NCBI GenBank assembly: GCA_018064565.1
Contig: JAGHVA010000256.1
Coordinates: 1-5,373, forward strand
DNA from: Candidatus Colimorpha onthohippi
Lineage (GTDB): Bacteria; Bacteroidota; Bacteroidia; Bacteroidales; P3
Direction of reading: 5' to 3'
Length of the DNA: 5,373 nt
Of the stretch, positions 1-5,373 are shown piece by piece. Position 1 is the first letter of the stretch, and every line of letters begins with the position of its first letter. Position numbers and translations under genes: made by a program. Below the pieces are notes generated by a model. That model saw only the letters and a list, made by a program, of their open reading frames with translations, had not been told where the DNA came from and did no database searches.

Positions 1-1199
1 CCGCCTACCGCGGCTCCGGCCTCGACGCTCACGGCGTGATATTCTATGTGGATAGCAACGCCAAGGCTTGGGTGCTCGGTCTCGAACACGTTTACGATGA
101 GAAATGGCACGAGGGTAGCCAGGCTGGCGAGATTATCGACAGCATAACCAACTACACCAGCACCTACGCCGCCGTGAGCGACACCGACGGCTACACCAAC
201 ACACGCCTCATCCGCCAGGCGGGCACCGCCGACGTCTATCCCGCTGCCTACGCCGTTGACTTCGCCAACGGATGGTACCTGCCTGCCGCTGGTCAGGTGA
301 TGCACCTGATGAACAACCTCACGGCCGTCAACCGCGCCCTGACTACCGTGGGCGCCGAGCCTCTGCATGTGTCGGAAGGCAAGGTGGACAACGACCGTTA
401 CTACTTCTGGACCTCGACGGTACACAGCAAGGCCAACGCATGGCGCGTGAGCAACGGCGAACTCTCCATTGGCATCGGCTCGAAGAGCTTCCGCTACGAG
501 GTGCTGCCGGTGAAGACCATCAACGTGGGTAACCCCAACTTTACCATTACCACTGGTCAGCTATTGGTAAACAAAGATGGCACCAAGGGTGTGGTTTATT
601 ACATCGACCCCGATGCCCAGTACGGCTTGATGGTGGCTCTCGAAGACGCTACCAACGGCGTGGCCTGCGCATGGGAGAAGACCGCTACCGACCGTTCGGG
701 TGCCAACACGGGCGCCTCGACCAACTACAGCACCTACTTCGCCACCGCCGTCATGGACGGCATGAAGTTGACATCCTATATGGACAACACTTCGGGCTAT
801 GCACGCAACAAGGTGGTGACACAGCTCAATGCCGACTGGTTCGTGCCGTCGGCAGCACAGCTGTCACTGCTCTATGCCGCCATGCCAGAGGTGGAGGAGG
901 CTATCCTCGCCGCCGGCGGTAGCGCCATGCTCAATGCTCCCTACTGGAGCAGCACCGAGTACAGCAAGGACAACGCATTGGTGCGCAACTTCAACCGCGA
1001 GATTGCCACTGCCAATATCTATGACAACCGCGCCAAGACTGCCGCCAACGCCCATGTGCGCGCCATACGCCGCTTCGGCTTTGGCGAGGTGAGCCGCGAC
1101 GACGCCTTGACCTACCAGTGGGACGACGCCGGACGCAACAGCACCACGCAGTATATCACCGTGCGTCCGCAGGAAGATACACCTATACCCTGTATGTAA
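1..1199 (+). CDS. Upstream open segment of a giant modular surface protein, cut by the window start and ended by a frameshift
   Basis: Codons run from base 3 to the TAA at 1197-1199, giving 398 residues. The reading is already open at the window edge, and the GTG at 36 lies inside a conserved module, so it is not a start. Residues 11-171 and 183-358 form two tandem FISUMP/DUF1566-like modules. An Ig-like domain (T-Y-Q-W then I-T-V-R-P) then begins and is cut short: the last nine residues (Q-E-D-T-P-I-P-C-M) do not continue it, whereas frame 2 does from base 1169. The real gene therefore most likely continues into the downstream segment, and this stop is a product of the frame break. Modules of this family occur in extracellular and cell-surface bacterial proteins and are thought to have a C-type-lectin-like fold. 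No enzyme motif is seen. Function, ligand and gene name are unknown. The coding call is secure; the exact role is not. Confidence 0.88.
   Translation, partial: AYRGSGLDAHGVIFYVDSNAKAWVLGLEHVYDEKWHEGSQAGEIIDSITNYTSTYAAVSDTDGYTNTRLIRQAGTADVYPAAYAVDFANGWYLPAAGQVMHLMNNLTAVNRALTTVGAEPLHVSEGKVDNDRYYFWTSTVHSKANAWRVSNGELSIGIGSKSFRYEVLPVKTINVGNPNFTITTGQLLVNKDGTKGVVYYIDPDAQYGLMVALEDATNGVACAWEKTATDRSGANTGASTNYSTYFATAVMDGMKLTSYMDNTSGYARNKVVTQLNADWFVPSAAQLSLLYAAMPEVEEAILAAGGSAMLNAPYWSSTEYSKDNALVRNFNREIATANIYDNRAKTAANAHVRAIRRFGFGEVSRDDALTYQWDDAGRNSTTQYITVRPQEDTPIPCM
33..515 (+). other. FISUMP/DUF1566-like module, copy A
   Basis: The module opens with G-V-I-F-Y-V-D, has a central G-W-Y-L-P (W at 273) followed by an amphipathic helix, then Y-F-W-T-S-T (W at 408) and A-W-R-V, and closes with F-R-Y-E-V-L-P-V. 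This is the order of landmarks seen in DUF1566/Lcl C-terminal and FISUMP-type domains: a W-x-L-P helix, a W-[ST]-S-T turn and a final V-R-x-[IV] strand. Here the last landmark is weakened, because the usual Arg of the closing strand is replaced. Family assignment rests on motifs only; the ligand is unknown. Confidence 0.65.
549..1076 (+). other. FISUMP/DUF1566-like module, copy B
   Basis: This is a second copy in tandem with module A and closer to the family consensus. It has T-G-Q-L-L-V then K-G-V-V-Y-Y-I-D, G-L-M-V-A-L-E-D-A, D-W-F-V-P (W at 837) with its helix, Y-W-S-S-T-E (W at 945), and a closing H-V-R-A-I-R-R-F. Equivalent landmarks lie 537 to 564 bases after those of copy A. The two copies are strongly diverged in sequence, so the duplication is old. 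A C-type-lectin-like fold and a binding role are known or proposed for related domains; for this protein they are inference. Confidence 0.72.
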
Positions 1200-1264
1200 C
1201 CACCAAGAAGGGTGACTTGGTGTGTCGGAGCAACAGCGCTACACGTACCGTTACCGTGCGACCC
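1101..1264 (+). other. Ig-like (PKD/adhesin type) beta domain interrupted by the frameshift
   Basis: Frame 3 supplies T-Y-Q-W-D-D and T-Q-Y-I-T-V-R-P. Frame 2 supplies Y-T-Y-T-L-Y-V-T-T, a G-D-L-V-C turn and the closing T-R-T-V-T-V-R-P. Read together they form a short beta sandwich of the type common in Bacteroidales surface proteins, where a Y-x-W strand is followed by strands ending T-V-R-P. The continuity of this one domain across two frames is the main evidence that the two segments are one gene. The exact Pfam family cannot be named by eye. Confidence 0.6.
1165..1199 (+). other. Frameshift junction within one gene (frame 3 to frame 2)
   Basis: Frame 3 gives a good Ig-like strand ending I-T-V-R-P at 1155-1169. 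From 1169, frame 2 gives A-G-R-Y-T-Y-T-L-Y-V-T-T, the expected next strand, while frame 3 gives an unrelated nine-residue tail and TAA. The shift equals one missing base (or two extra). Restoring one G after CCG at 1167-1169 would read V-R-P-A-G-R-Y-T-Y-T, which is a guess at the ancestral state. The site holds no homopolymer tract and no X-XXY-YYZ slippery heptamer, which argues against slippage-based phase variation and programmed -1 frameshifting. A true mutation and a sequencing error remain equally possible from this sequence alone. Confidence 0.85.
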
Positions 1265-4200
1265 AACGCACAGAACGAGATAAGCGCCACCGTGTGCGAC
1301 CAGTACAACAACAGCGGCATGGTGATAGGCGAGAGCTGCGACACGTCGTATGTTATCCGCCACGCCAGCGTCACGGGATGCGACAGCACCGTAACGCTGC
1401 ACCTCACCGTGAAACAAAGCACGCCGCAGCTCTCCTTCTCGAAGAGCCTGATGAGCGACGCCATCGATTCGTTCCCATACACGATGCACTACACCGTGAA
1501 TGGCGTTGCACAGCAGCATGTCTTCGGCGACTTTGGAAGCAACCTTACTCACTACACCAACAGCGTGGGCTGCGACAGCAGCATACTGCTGGTGCTTAGC
1601 CCATACCCCGACAACCTGACCACCACCACCTGCGACCTCGTGGCCACCGAACCCGCCATGGAGTGGAAGTGGAAAGAGGCTTGGATATCGAAACGCGAGG
1701 TGTCGTCATTTATCATCCCGCTGGTGGGCGACCTCAATGGTGACGGGCTCAATGAGATAGTATGCTTTGAGGCTTCCGACCAATCGGTGTTGCTTTCAAC
1801 GGGTTCAGGAGCGAATTATGTCGCTCCTACCAGTGGTGAGCGTAAGGTGTTGGTATTCACGCAGACGAATGCAGGCAAGTGTGACTTTGAACTATATAGG
1901 ACGTTTACTCTGCCAGGCATCGTCGATGCCTACGGCCCCACACCTTACGGCATACTCCGCGTGCCTAACGATGACTTTAGCGACACCACAGGCCTTATCA
2001 TCTTCGCCAAGCGTCAGAGCATGGACTATGTGATGGGCTTCAGCCAGAACGCCATAGTGGCTTACGACATGGACGGCAACAAGGTGTGGGAGAGCAACAT
2101 ATTCGCCAACGGCGAGAGTACCACCAACACCGAGAAGATAGGCCAGAGTACCATAGGCTTCGCCGACTTCAACAACGACGGACACCCCGAGGTGTATGTC
2201 CGCAACAAGGTGTTTGACGCCGCTACAGGCCGCCTGCTCGCTGAGGCTCCGACCCACAACACGGCTTCCTCGTGGGCTTACCGCGTGAGCAACTCCTACT
2301 ACTTTGGTAGTAACGAGAAGGACAACGGGTACCTCTCGTTCCCGTTTGCCACTAACCTGACGGGCGACGACCGTCCCGAGCTGCTGCTCGGCGGCGAGGT
2401 GTATGAGGTTACAATCACCAACCGCCAAGGTACCGCTGGCAACGGCATGAAATGCGTGGCTCGTAGCAGTGCCGCCTGCGCTGCACAGAATCTTGAAGGA
2501 CTGGACGGCCATGTGGCTGTGGCAGACTTTAACTACGATGGCTACACGGATGTGCTCTACTCTGCACGACTTACCAGTGCCGCCAACGCTCCGCTATACT
2601 GCTACGTATGGGATGTGCATAACAACGTGACGGGCAACGTGCTGACACTCACTCAGACCGCCAACGGCAAGAGCATCCCCGCTATCGGCGACCTCGATGG
2701 TAACCTCTCGATGGAGATGGTTATACAGTCGCAGAACGGCTTGGCTGCCTACACATGCGACCCGTCAACGCTCGCCTTCAGCCAGCTGTGGAAGGTGGCG
2801 GCTATCGACAACAGCTACTGCAACGGTGTTACTCTCTTCGACTTTGACAACGAGGGTACGCTCGAAATAGTTACCCACACCGCCAACCAGTTGCAACTGC
2901 GCAAGGGTACCGACGGCACGGTATTGCTCAGCACCTCCAACCGCATAGAGCCCACCGTGATGACCTACCCAATCATTGCCGACGTGGACTGCGACGGCCA
3001 TGCCGAGATAATCACTGTTGATACGAACATATCGCAATGCCTACAACGCCCTTATATCCAGAAGGGTCATCTGAAGGTGATAAAGAGCGATGCTACCGAG
3101 TGGCTGCCCGCACGTCCGGTGTGGAACCAGTACATGTACAACAGCGTGAACGTGACCAACCAACTTACCGTGCCAGCTTTCGCTATGAGCCCAGCTCAGT
3201 CGATATTGGGCCCCGTGGATGGCAACGAACACCACAGCTATTATAATGCGTTGGGCGACTACCTGAACCGTACTCCGTTCAACGGCTTCCTCTCGCAGGC
3301 TGCTCCTACCGACCAGTTTGGACGTCCGTTCGTCTATGCACCAGACATCCAAATCCAGGAGGTCTCTGGACTCGATACCGTGGTGATGAACGACTCGATG
3401 TACATCAAGTTGCGTTACTGCAACTTGGGTCAGGATTCGATGCCCGCACCGTTCTATCTGACCACCTATCGTGACAGCGTGGTAAACGGCGCATACGAGC
3501 AACGCGATACGATAACCCGCACGCTGATGATGCAGAAGTGCGACAGCATCACCATCTCGATGCCGCTCACACATCTCTGCGCTATCCGTCCTATCGAGAA
3601 CGGCGGCACGGGCTATGAGGATTGCGAGCCTCGCGCTCGGTTCAAGGATAACTACAATCTTATCTTCTCGTTCAATGACCGCGGAGATGGCGTGGCTCAG
3701 AACGGCACAGACAACGCTGGCGAGTGCGACACCATCAACAATCAAGACACCCTCAACGTCACCCTGCGTCCGCAATATACGGCAGGCAACCAGTTCGACA
3801 CCTTCTGCGCTTCGCAAGCGGAGTATGTGTGGCACAACTGCAAGCACTTCGGTCGCGACACCCTCCTGCAGTACTACGACGAAACCGCAGAGTACGGCGA
3901 GTTCTTCGCCCTTGACACTTTGCCTAACCGTTTAGGTTGCGACAGCGTGGTAACTATCAAGATCTCCATCTTTGATGCTCAGCGAGCCGATACCGCTTAC
4001 CATATCGTCTGCGACAGCCTCCACTGGAACCTCCGCAAGAACGCAGGTGTAGATGAACTCGGCAGAACGATAGTGGTTGACAAGGATACCGTGTTTACTA
4101 CCGATTGGCATGTGTTTGAGAACATCGTCAAGAACGTGGCATTCGGCGGAGTATGCGACTCGGTATATACGCTTGATGTGCAGGTGTATAGCGACACGCT

Positions 4201-5373
4201 GATGGATACCGCCGACTATGTGGCGTGTAGCACCTTCACCTGGCGCGGCAAGAAATTCTATGCTCGCAGCAATACCAGCCATGCCGATGGTATCGACCTC
4301 GATCAGAATGATATCATCTATTACGACACTCTACGCAAGTCCGACGATCCGAATAGTCCAGATTATCATGCTGTCCACGGCGTGTGCGATAGCGTCTTCA
4401 AACTGTACTTGAAGTTGAACTCGGATACCAACTTCGAATTTTCCGTAACGGTATGTGATGGTTTGATGTGGTGGGACAACTATCTCGACAGCACCGACAC
4501 CTACTACCACACCTCTGTGGATGCAGTGGGAAGCGGTGATCCACGTGCGGTATCGTTCTGCGACTCCAACTATATCCTCCACCTCACCGTGTATAGCGAT
4601 AGCCTGATTGACACAGCTACCTATACTGCTTGTAAGACCTTTACATGGCGTGGCAAGACCTACAATCTAACCGATGAAGAGCCTTACAACTTCGCCGAGT
4701 TCCACAAGCAAACGGTCGATGACGTGGTGAAGCGCGCTGTTCATGGTGTGTGCGATAGTATCTATCGTCTGCACTTGACTCTCAACAACGACAGCACGTT
4801 GGCTATCGAAGAGAATGTGTGCGACAGTGTCTATTGGCACAATGAGTGGCATGCTGCCGATGGCACCTTCGAATATACCGACTATGGCACTGTGCCAGGC
4901 GGTTGCGACAGCACATTCCGTTATACCATACATGTGTATCATAACCGTTACGCAGATACGGTCAAGACCGAGGTGTGCGACTACTATCCTTGGCGTGATA
5001 CGTTGAATCACAATATGCTACGTCCTATGCACTACGATAGTACGGGCATTTATGGTGATGTGGTTCGCAATGCGGTGCCTTCGGCACTTGAGAGTTCGTT
5101 GGGTGGTGTATGCGACTCGTTCTATGCACTTCATGTCATCGTTCACCCCAATGCGTTGAAGCTTGAGTATGATACTGCCTGCAAGGAGTATGATTGGCGT
5201 AGTCATCATTATACGCAAAGTGGCGTATATAGCGATACGTTGATAGGCAAAGCACCTGTGCCATCGAGCGAACTCACGTTTGTAAGCGAACTCAGTTGCG
5301 ATAGTGTTTATCGTATGAATGTGGCTATCTACAACGACTCGTTGATAGAACTGCCAGTTTATAACGCTTGCGA
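1169..5373 (+). CDS. Downstream open segment of the same giant protein: Ig-like part, Cys repeats, FG-GAP propeller, CARDB-like domain, Cys-repeat stalk
   Basis: Frame 2 is open from 1025, just after a TGA at 1022-1024, to the window end; meaningful protein begins near 1169 and about 1401 codons follow without a stop. In order: the end of an Ig-like domain (residues 1-32), a Cys-repeat segment (43-154), a propeller with Asp-rich loops (180-614), a W-N-Q-Y connecting segment (632-723), a CARDB-like beta sandwich (724-868), and Cys repeats from 880 onward. The first ATG in this frame (1319) sits inside the Cys-repeat segment with no Shine-Dalgarno-like sequence before it; GTG or TTG at 1118, 1217 and 1220 are equally poor starts. 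It is therefore read as the continuation of the upstream segment, not a separate gene. The repeats imply an exported protein, but the signal peptide and any C-terminal anchoring or type IX secretion domain would lie outside the window. A structural or adhesive role is inferred; no catalytic residues are recognised. Confidence 0.9.
1295..1630 (+). repeat. Short Cys-Asp-Ser repeat segment ahead of the propeller
   Basis: This holds V-C-D-Q-Y (Cys at 1295), S-C-D-T-S (1337), G-C-D-S-T-V-T-L-H-L-T-V (1379) and G-C-D-S-S-I-L-L-V-L (1571). Each Cys-Asp-Ser is followed by an alternating hydrophobic strand, as in the large array after 3806. The second unit (about 1436-1571) has no opening cysteine: its equivalent reads S-D-A-I-D-S-F-P-Y. 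A further T-C-D-L-V at 1631 leads into the propeller. It looks like one full and one degenerate member of the same repeat family. Confidence 0.7.
1706..3010 (+). other. FG-GAP/VCBS-like beta-propeller, seven clear blades plus one degenerate
   Basis: Asp-rich loops of the D-x-[DN]-x-D-G-x-x-E type, which bind calcium in integrin-alpha-like FG-GAP and VCBS propellers, begin at 1730 (D-L-N-G-D-G-L-N-E), 2165 (D-F-N-N-D-G-H-P-E), 2354 (N-L-T-G-D-D-R-P-E), 2525 (D-F-N-Y-D-G-Y-T-D), 2690 (D-L-D-G-N-L-S-M-E), 2840 (D-F-D-N-E-G-T-L-E) and 2981 (D-V-D-C-D-G-H-A-E). Most are preceded by a small hydrophobic strand and followed by a strand such as E-V-Y-V or E-I-I-T-V. A weak equivalent near 1967 (N-D-D-F-S-D-T-T-G) fills the large gap between the first two. 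Such propellers usually mediate protein or glycan contacts at the cell surface; no active-site motif is seen. Confidence 0.82.
3062..3337 (+). other. Connecting segment with W-x-P-A-R-P-V-W-N-Q-Y motif after the propeller
   Basis: After G-H-L-K-V-I-K-S, a strand that looks like the closing propeller strand, comes W-L-P-A-R-P-V-W-N-Q-Y-M-Y-N at 3101-3142, then V-N-V-T-N-Q-L-T-V-P, and later F-N-G-F-L-S-Q-A. From recall, segments of this kind follow FG-GAP-like propellers in many Bacteroidales surface proteins and lead into a CARDB-like domain, which is the order seen here. Its own function is not known to me. Confidence 0.55.
3338..3772 (+). other. CARDB-like beta-sandwich domain
   Basis: It opens with A-P-D-I-Q-I-Q-E-V, runs through D-S-M-Y-I-K-L-R-Y-C-N-L-G, P-F-Y-L-T-T-Y-R-D and I-T-I-S-M-P-L, and ends with N-L-I-F-S-F-N-D-R-G, G-E-C-D-T-I-N-N and L-N-V-T-L. 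The order (P-D-I strand, a strand with the N-x-G turn, a strand with Y-R-D, a strand ending in N-D-R-G, then C-D-x-x-N-N) matches CARDB-like adhesion modules found after propellers in Bacteroidales proteins. Length, about 145 residues, is on the long side because of loops near 3480-3640. Assignment is by motif order only. Confidence 0.55.
3806..5373 (+). repeat. Array of eight complete Cys-Asp-Ser repeats, continuing past the window
   Basis: Each unit starts with an opening Cys, usually preceded by Val or Ala and followed by an aromatic and a Trp (C-x-x-F-T-W-R-G-K, C-D-S-V-Y-W). It then runs through a variable stretch to a closing C-D-S, which is followed by a strand such as V-Y-x-L-x-V-x-V-Y. 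Opening Cys codons start at 3806, 4010, 4226, 4454, 4631, 4820, 4976, 5180 and 5369; closing ones at 3938, 4154, 4385, 4559, 4751, 4904, 5111 and 5297. Units are 68, 72, 76, 59, 63, 52, 68 and 63 residues. Two cysteines per unit in an exported protein suggest disulfides (inference). The first unit has an additional Cys at 3839. The likely role is a rigid stalk or spacer. Repeats with this signature are widespread in Bacteroidales giant proteins but have no established function known to me. Confidence 0.85.
4187..4936 (+). repeat. Tandem duplication of a two-unit block inside the Cys-repeat array
   Basis: Block 1 (4187-4591) and block 2 (4592-4936) match in order: Y-S-D-[TS]-L-[MI]-D-T-A, then A-C-x-T-F-T-W-R-G-K, then A-V-H-G-V-C-D-S, then L-x-L-N-x-D and V-C-D. 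The DNA also matches clearly at the block starts (GTGTATAGCGA at 4184 and 4589). Block lengths are 405 and 345 bases; the difference lies in the variable loops of both units. The array therefore grew at least once by copying two units together. Confidence 0.7.

Noticed and set aside
1165..1200. Programmed -1 ribosomal frameshift linking the two segments
   Set aside because: No X-XXY-YYZ slippery heptamer or A/T-rich slip site is present around 1160-1200 and no strong stem was noticed downstream. A mutation or sequence error explains the break more simply.
1319..1321. ATG at 1319 as the start of an independent downstream gene
   Set aside because: It lies within a Cys-repeat between the Cys at 1295 and the Cys at 1337, has no Shine-Dalgarno-like sequence or signal peptide after it, and the reading before it is already meaningful.
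1222..1599. Plus-strand open frames in other frames (272-532, 671-922, 829-1092, 1222-1599, 1767-2033, 3037-3246, 3615-3935, 4218-4412)
   Set aside because: Each overlaps a frame with clear domain motifs, is rich in Arg, His, Pro or Ser as out-of-frame GC-rich reading usually is, and has no supporting start context.
3020..3062. Possible second, compensated frameshift around the C-L-Q-R-P-Y-I-Q-K stretch
   Set aside because: The frame is the same on both sides, no other frame gives a better continuation, and loops before the last propeller strand vary in such proteins.
3041..3847. Long minus-strand open frame of 268 codons (and similar ones at 1112-1552, 1892-2512, 3932-4282, 4331-4582, 4667-5011)
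   Set aside because: All are in exact register with the sense codons, so a minus-strand stop needs a sense TTA, CTA or TCA codon, which are rare here; for example, those ending at 3932, 4331 and 4667 stop at sense TTA, CTA and CTA. Their proteins show no recognisable domain. They are antisense shadows of the real gene.
3806..5373. CRISPR array or other non-coding repeat
   Set aside because: The repeats are seen mainly at protein level, have uneven lengths that are all multiples of three, and lie in an unbroken coding frame.

Overview
The window lies entirely inside one very large plus-strand gene for a modular, probably surface-exposed protein. Neither end of the gene is visible: reading is already open at base 1 and still open at base 5373. 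There is no intergenic space, promoter, terminator, RNA gene, CRISPR array or insertion sequence. The style is that of giant Bacteroidales surface proteins (Prevotella, Muribaculaceae, Alistipes and relatives): Cys-Asp-Ser repeats ending in short beta strands, a W-x-P-A-R-x-V-W-N-Q-Y segment after an FG-GAP/VCBS-like propeller, and DUF1566/FISUMP-like modules. Genus cannot be decided from this sequence.

Layout. Bases 1-1199 are read in frame 3 (codons starting at 3, 6, 9...) and hold two tandem FISUMP/DUF1566-like modules followed by the first strands of an Ig-like domain. At about 1165-1175 the sensible reading passes to frame 2, and frame 3 stops at the TAA at 1197-1199. From there frame 2 runs for about 1401 codons without a stop to the end of the window. 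It holds the rest of the Ig-like domain, a short Cys-repeat segment (1295-1630), a propeller with at least seven Asp-rich calcium-loop motifs (1706-3010), a connecting segment with the W-N-Q-Y motif, a CARDB-like beta sandwich (3338-3772), and eight complete Cys repeats that continue past the window (3806-5373).

The two open segments are almost certainly one gene. The domain broken at the frame change continues smoothly across it, frame 2 has no convincing start, and there is no ribosome binding site. The break is either a real one-base loss (a pseudogene or a truncated allele) or a sequencing/assembly error.

How the parts may work together (inference): the protein resembles an adhesin-like or matrix-like surface protein, with compact binding-type modules and a propeller carried on a long stalk of Cys-paired beta domains. 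No catalytic motif is visible. The most notable structure is the stalk. The distance from each Cys-Asp-Ser cysteine to the opening cysteine of the next repeat is always 23 or 24 residues, while the other half of each repeat varies from 28 to 53 residues. A two-repeat block in it is also visibly duplicated.
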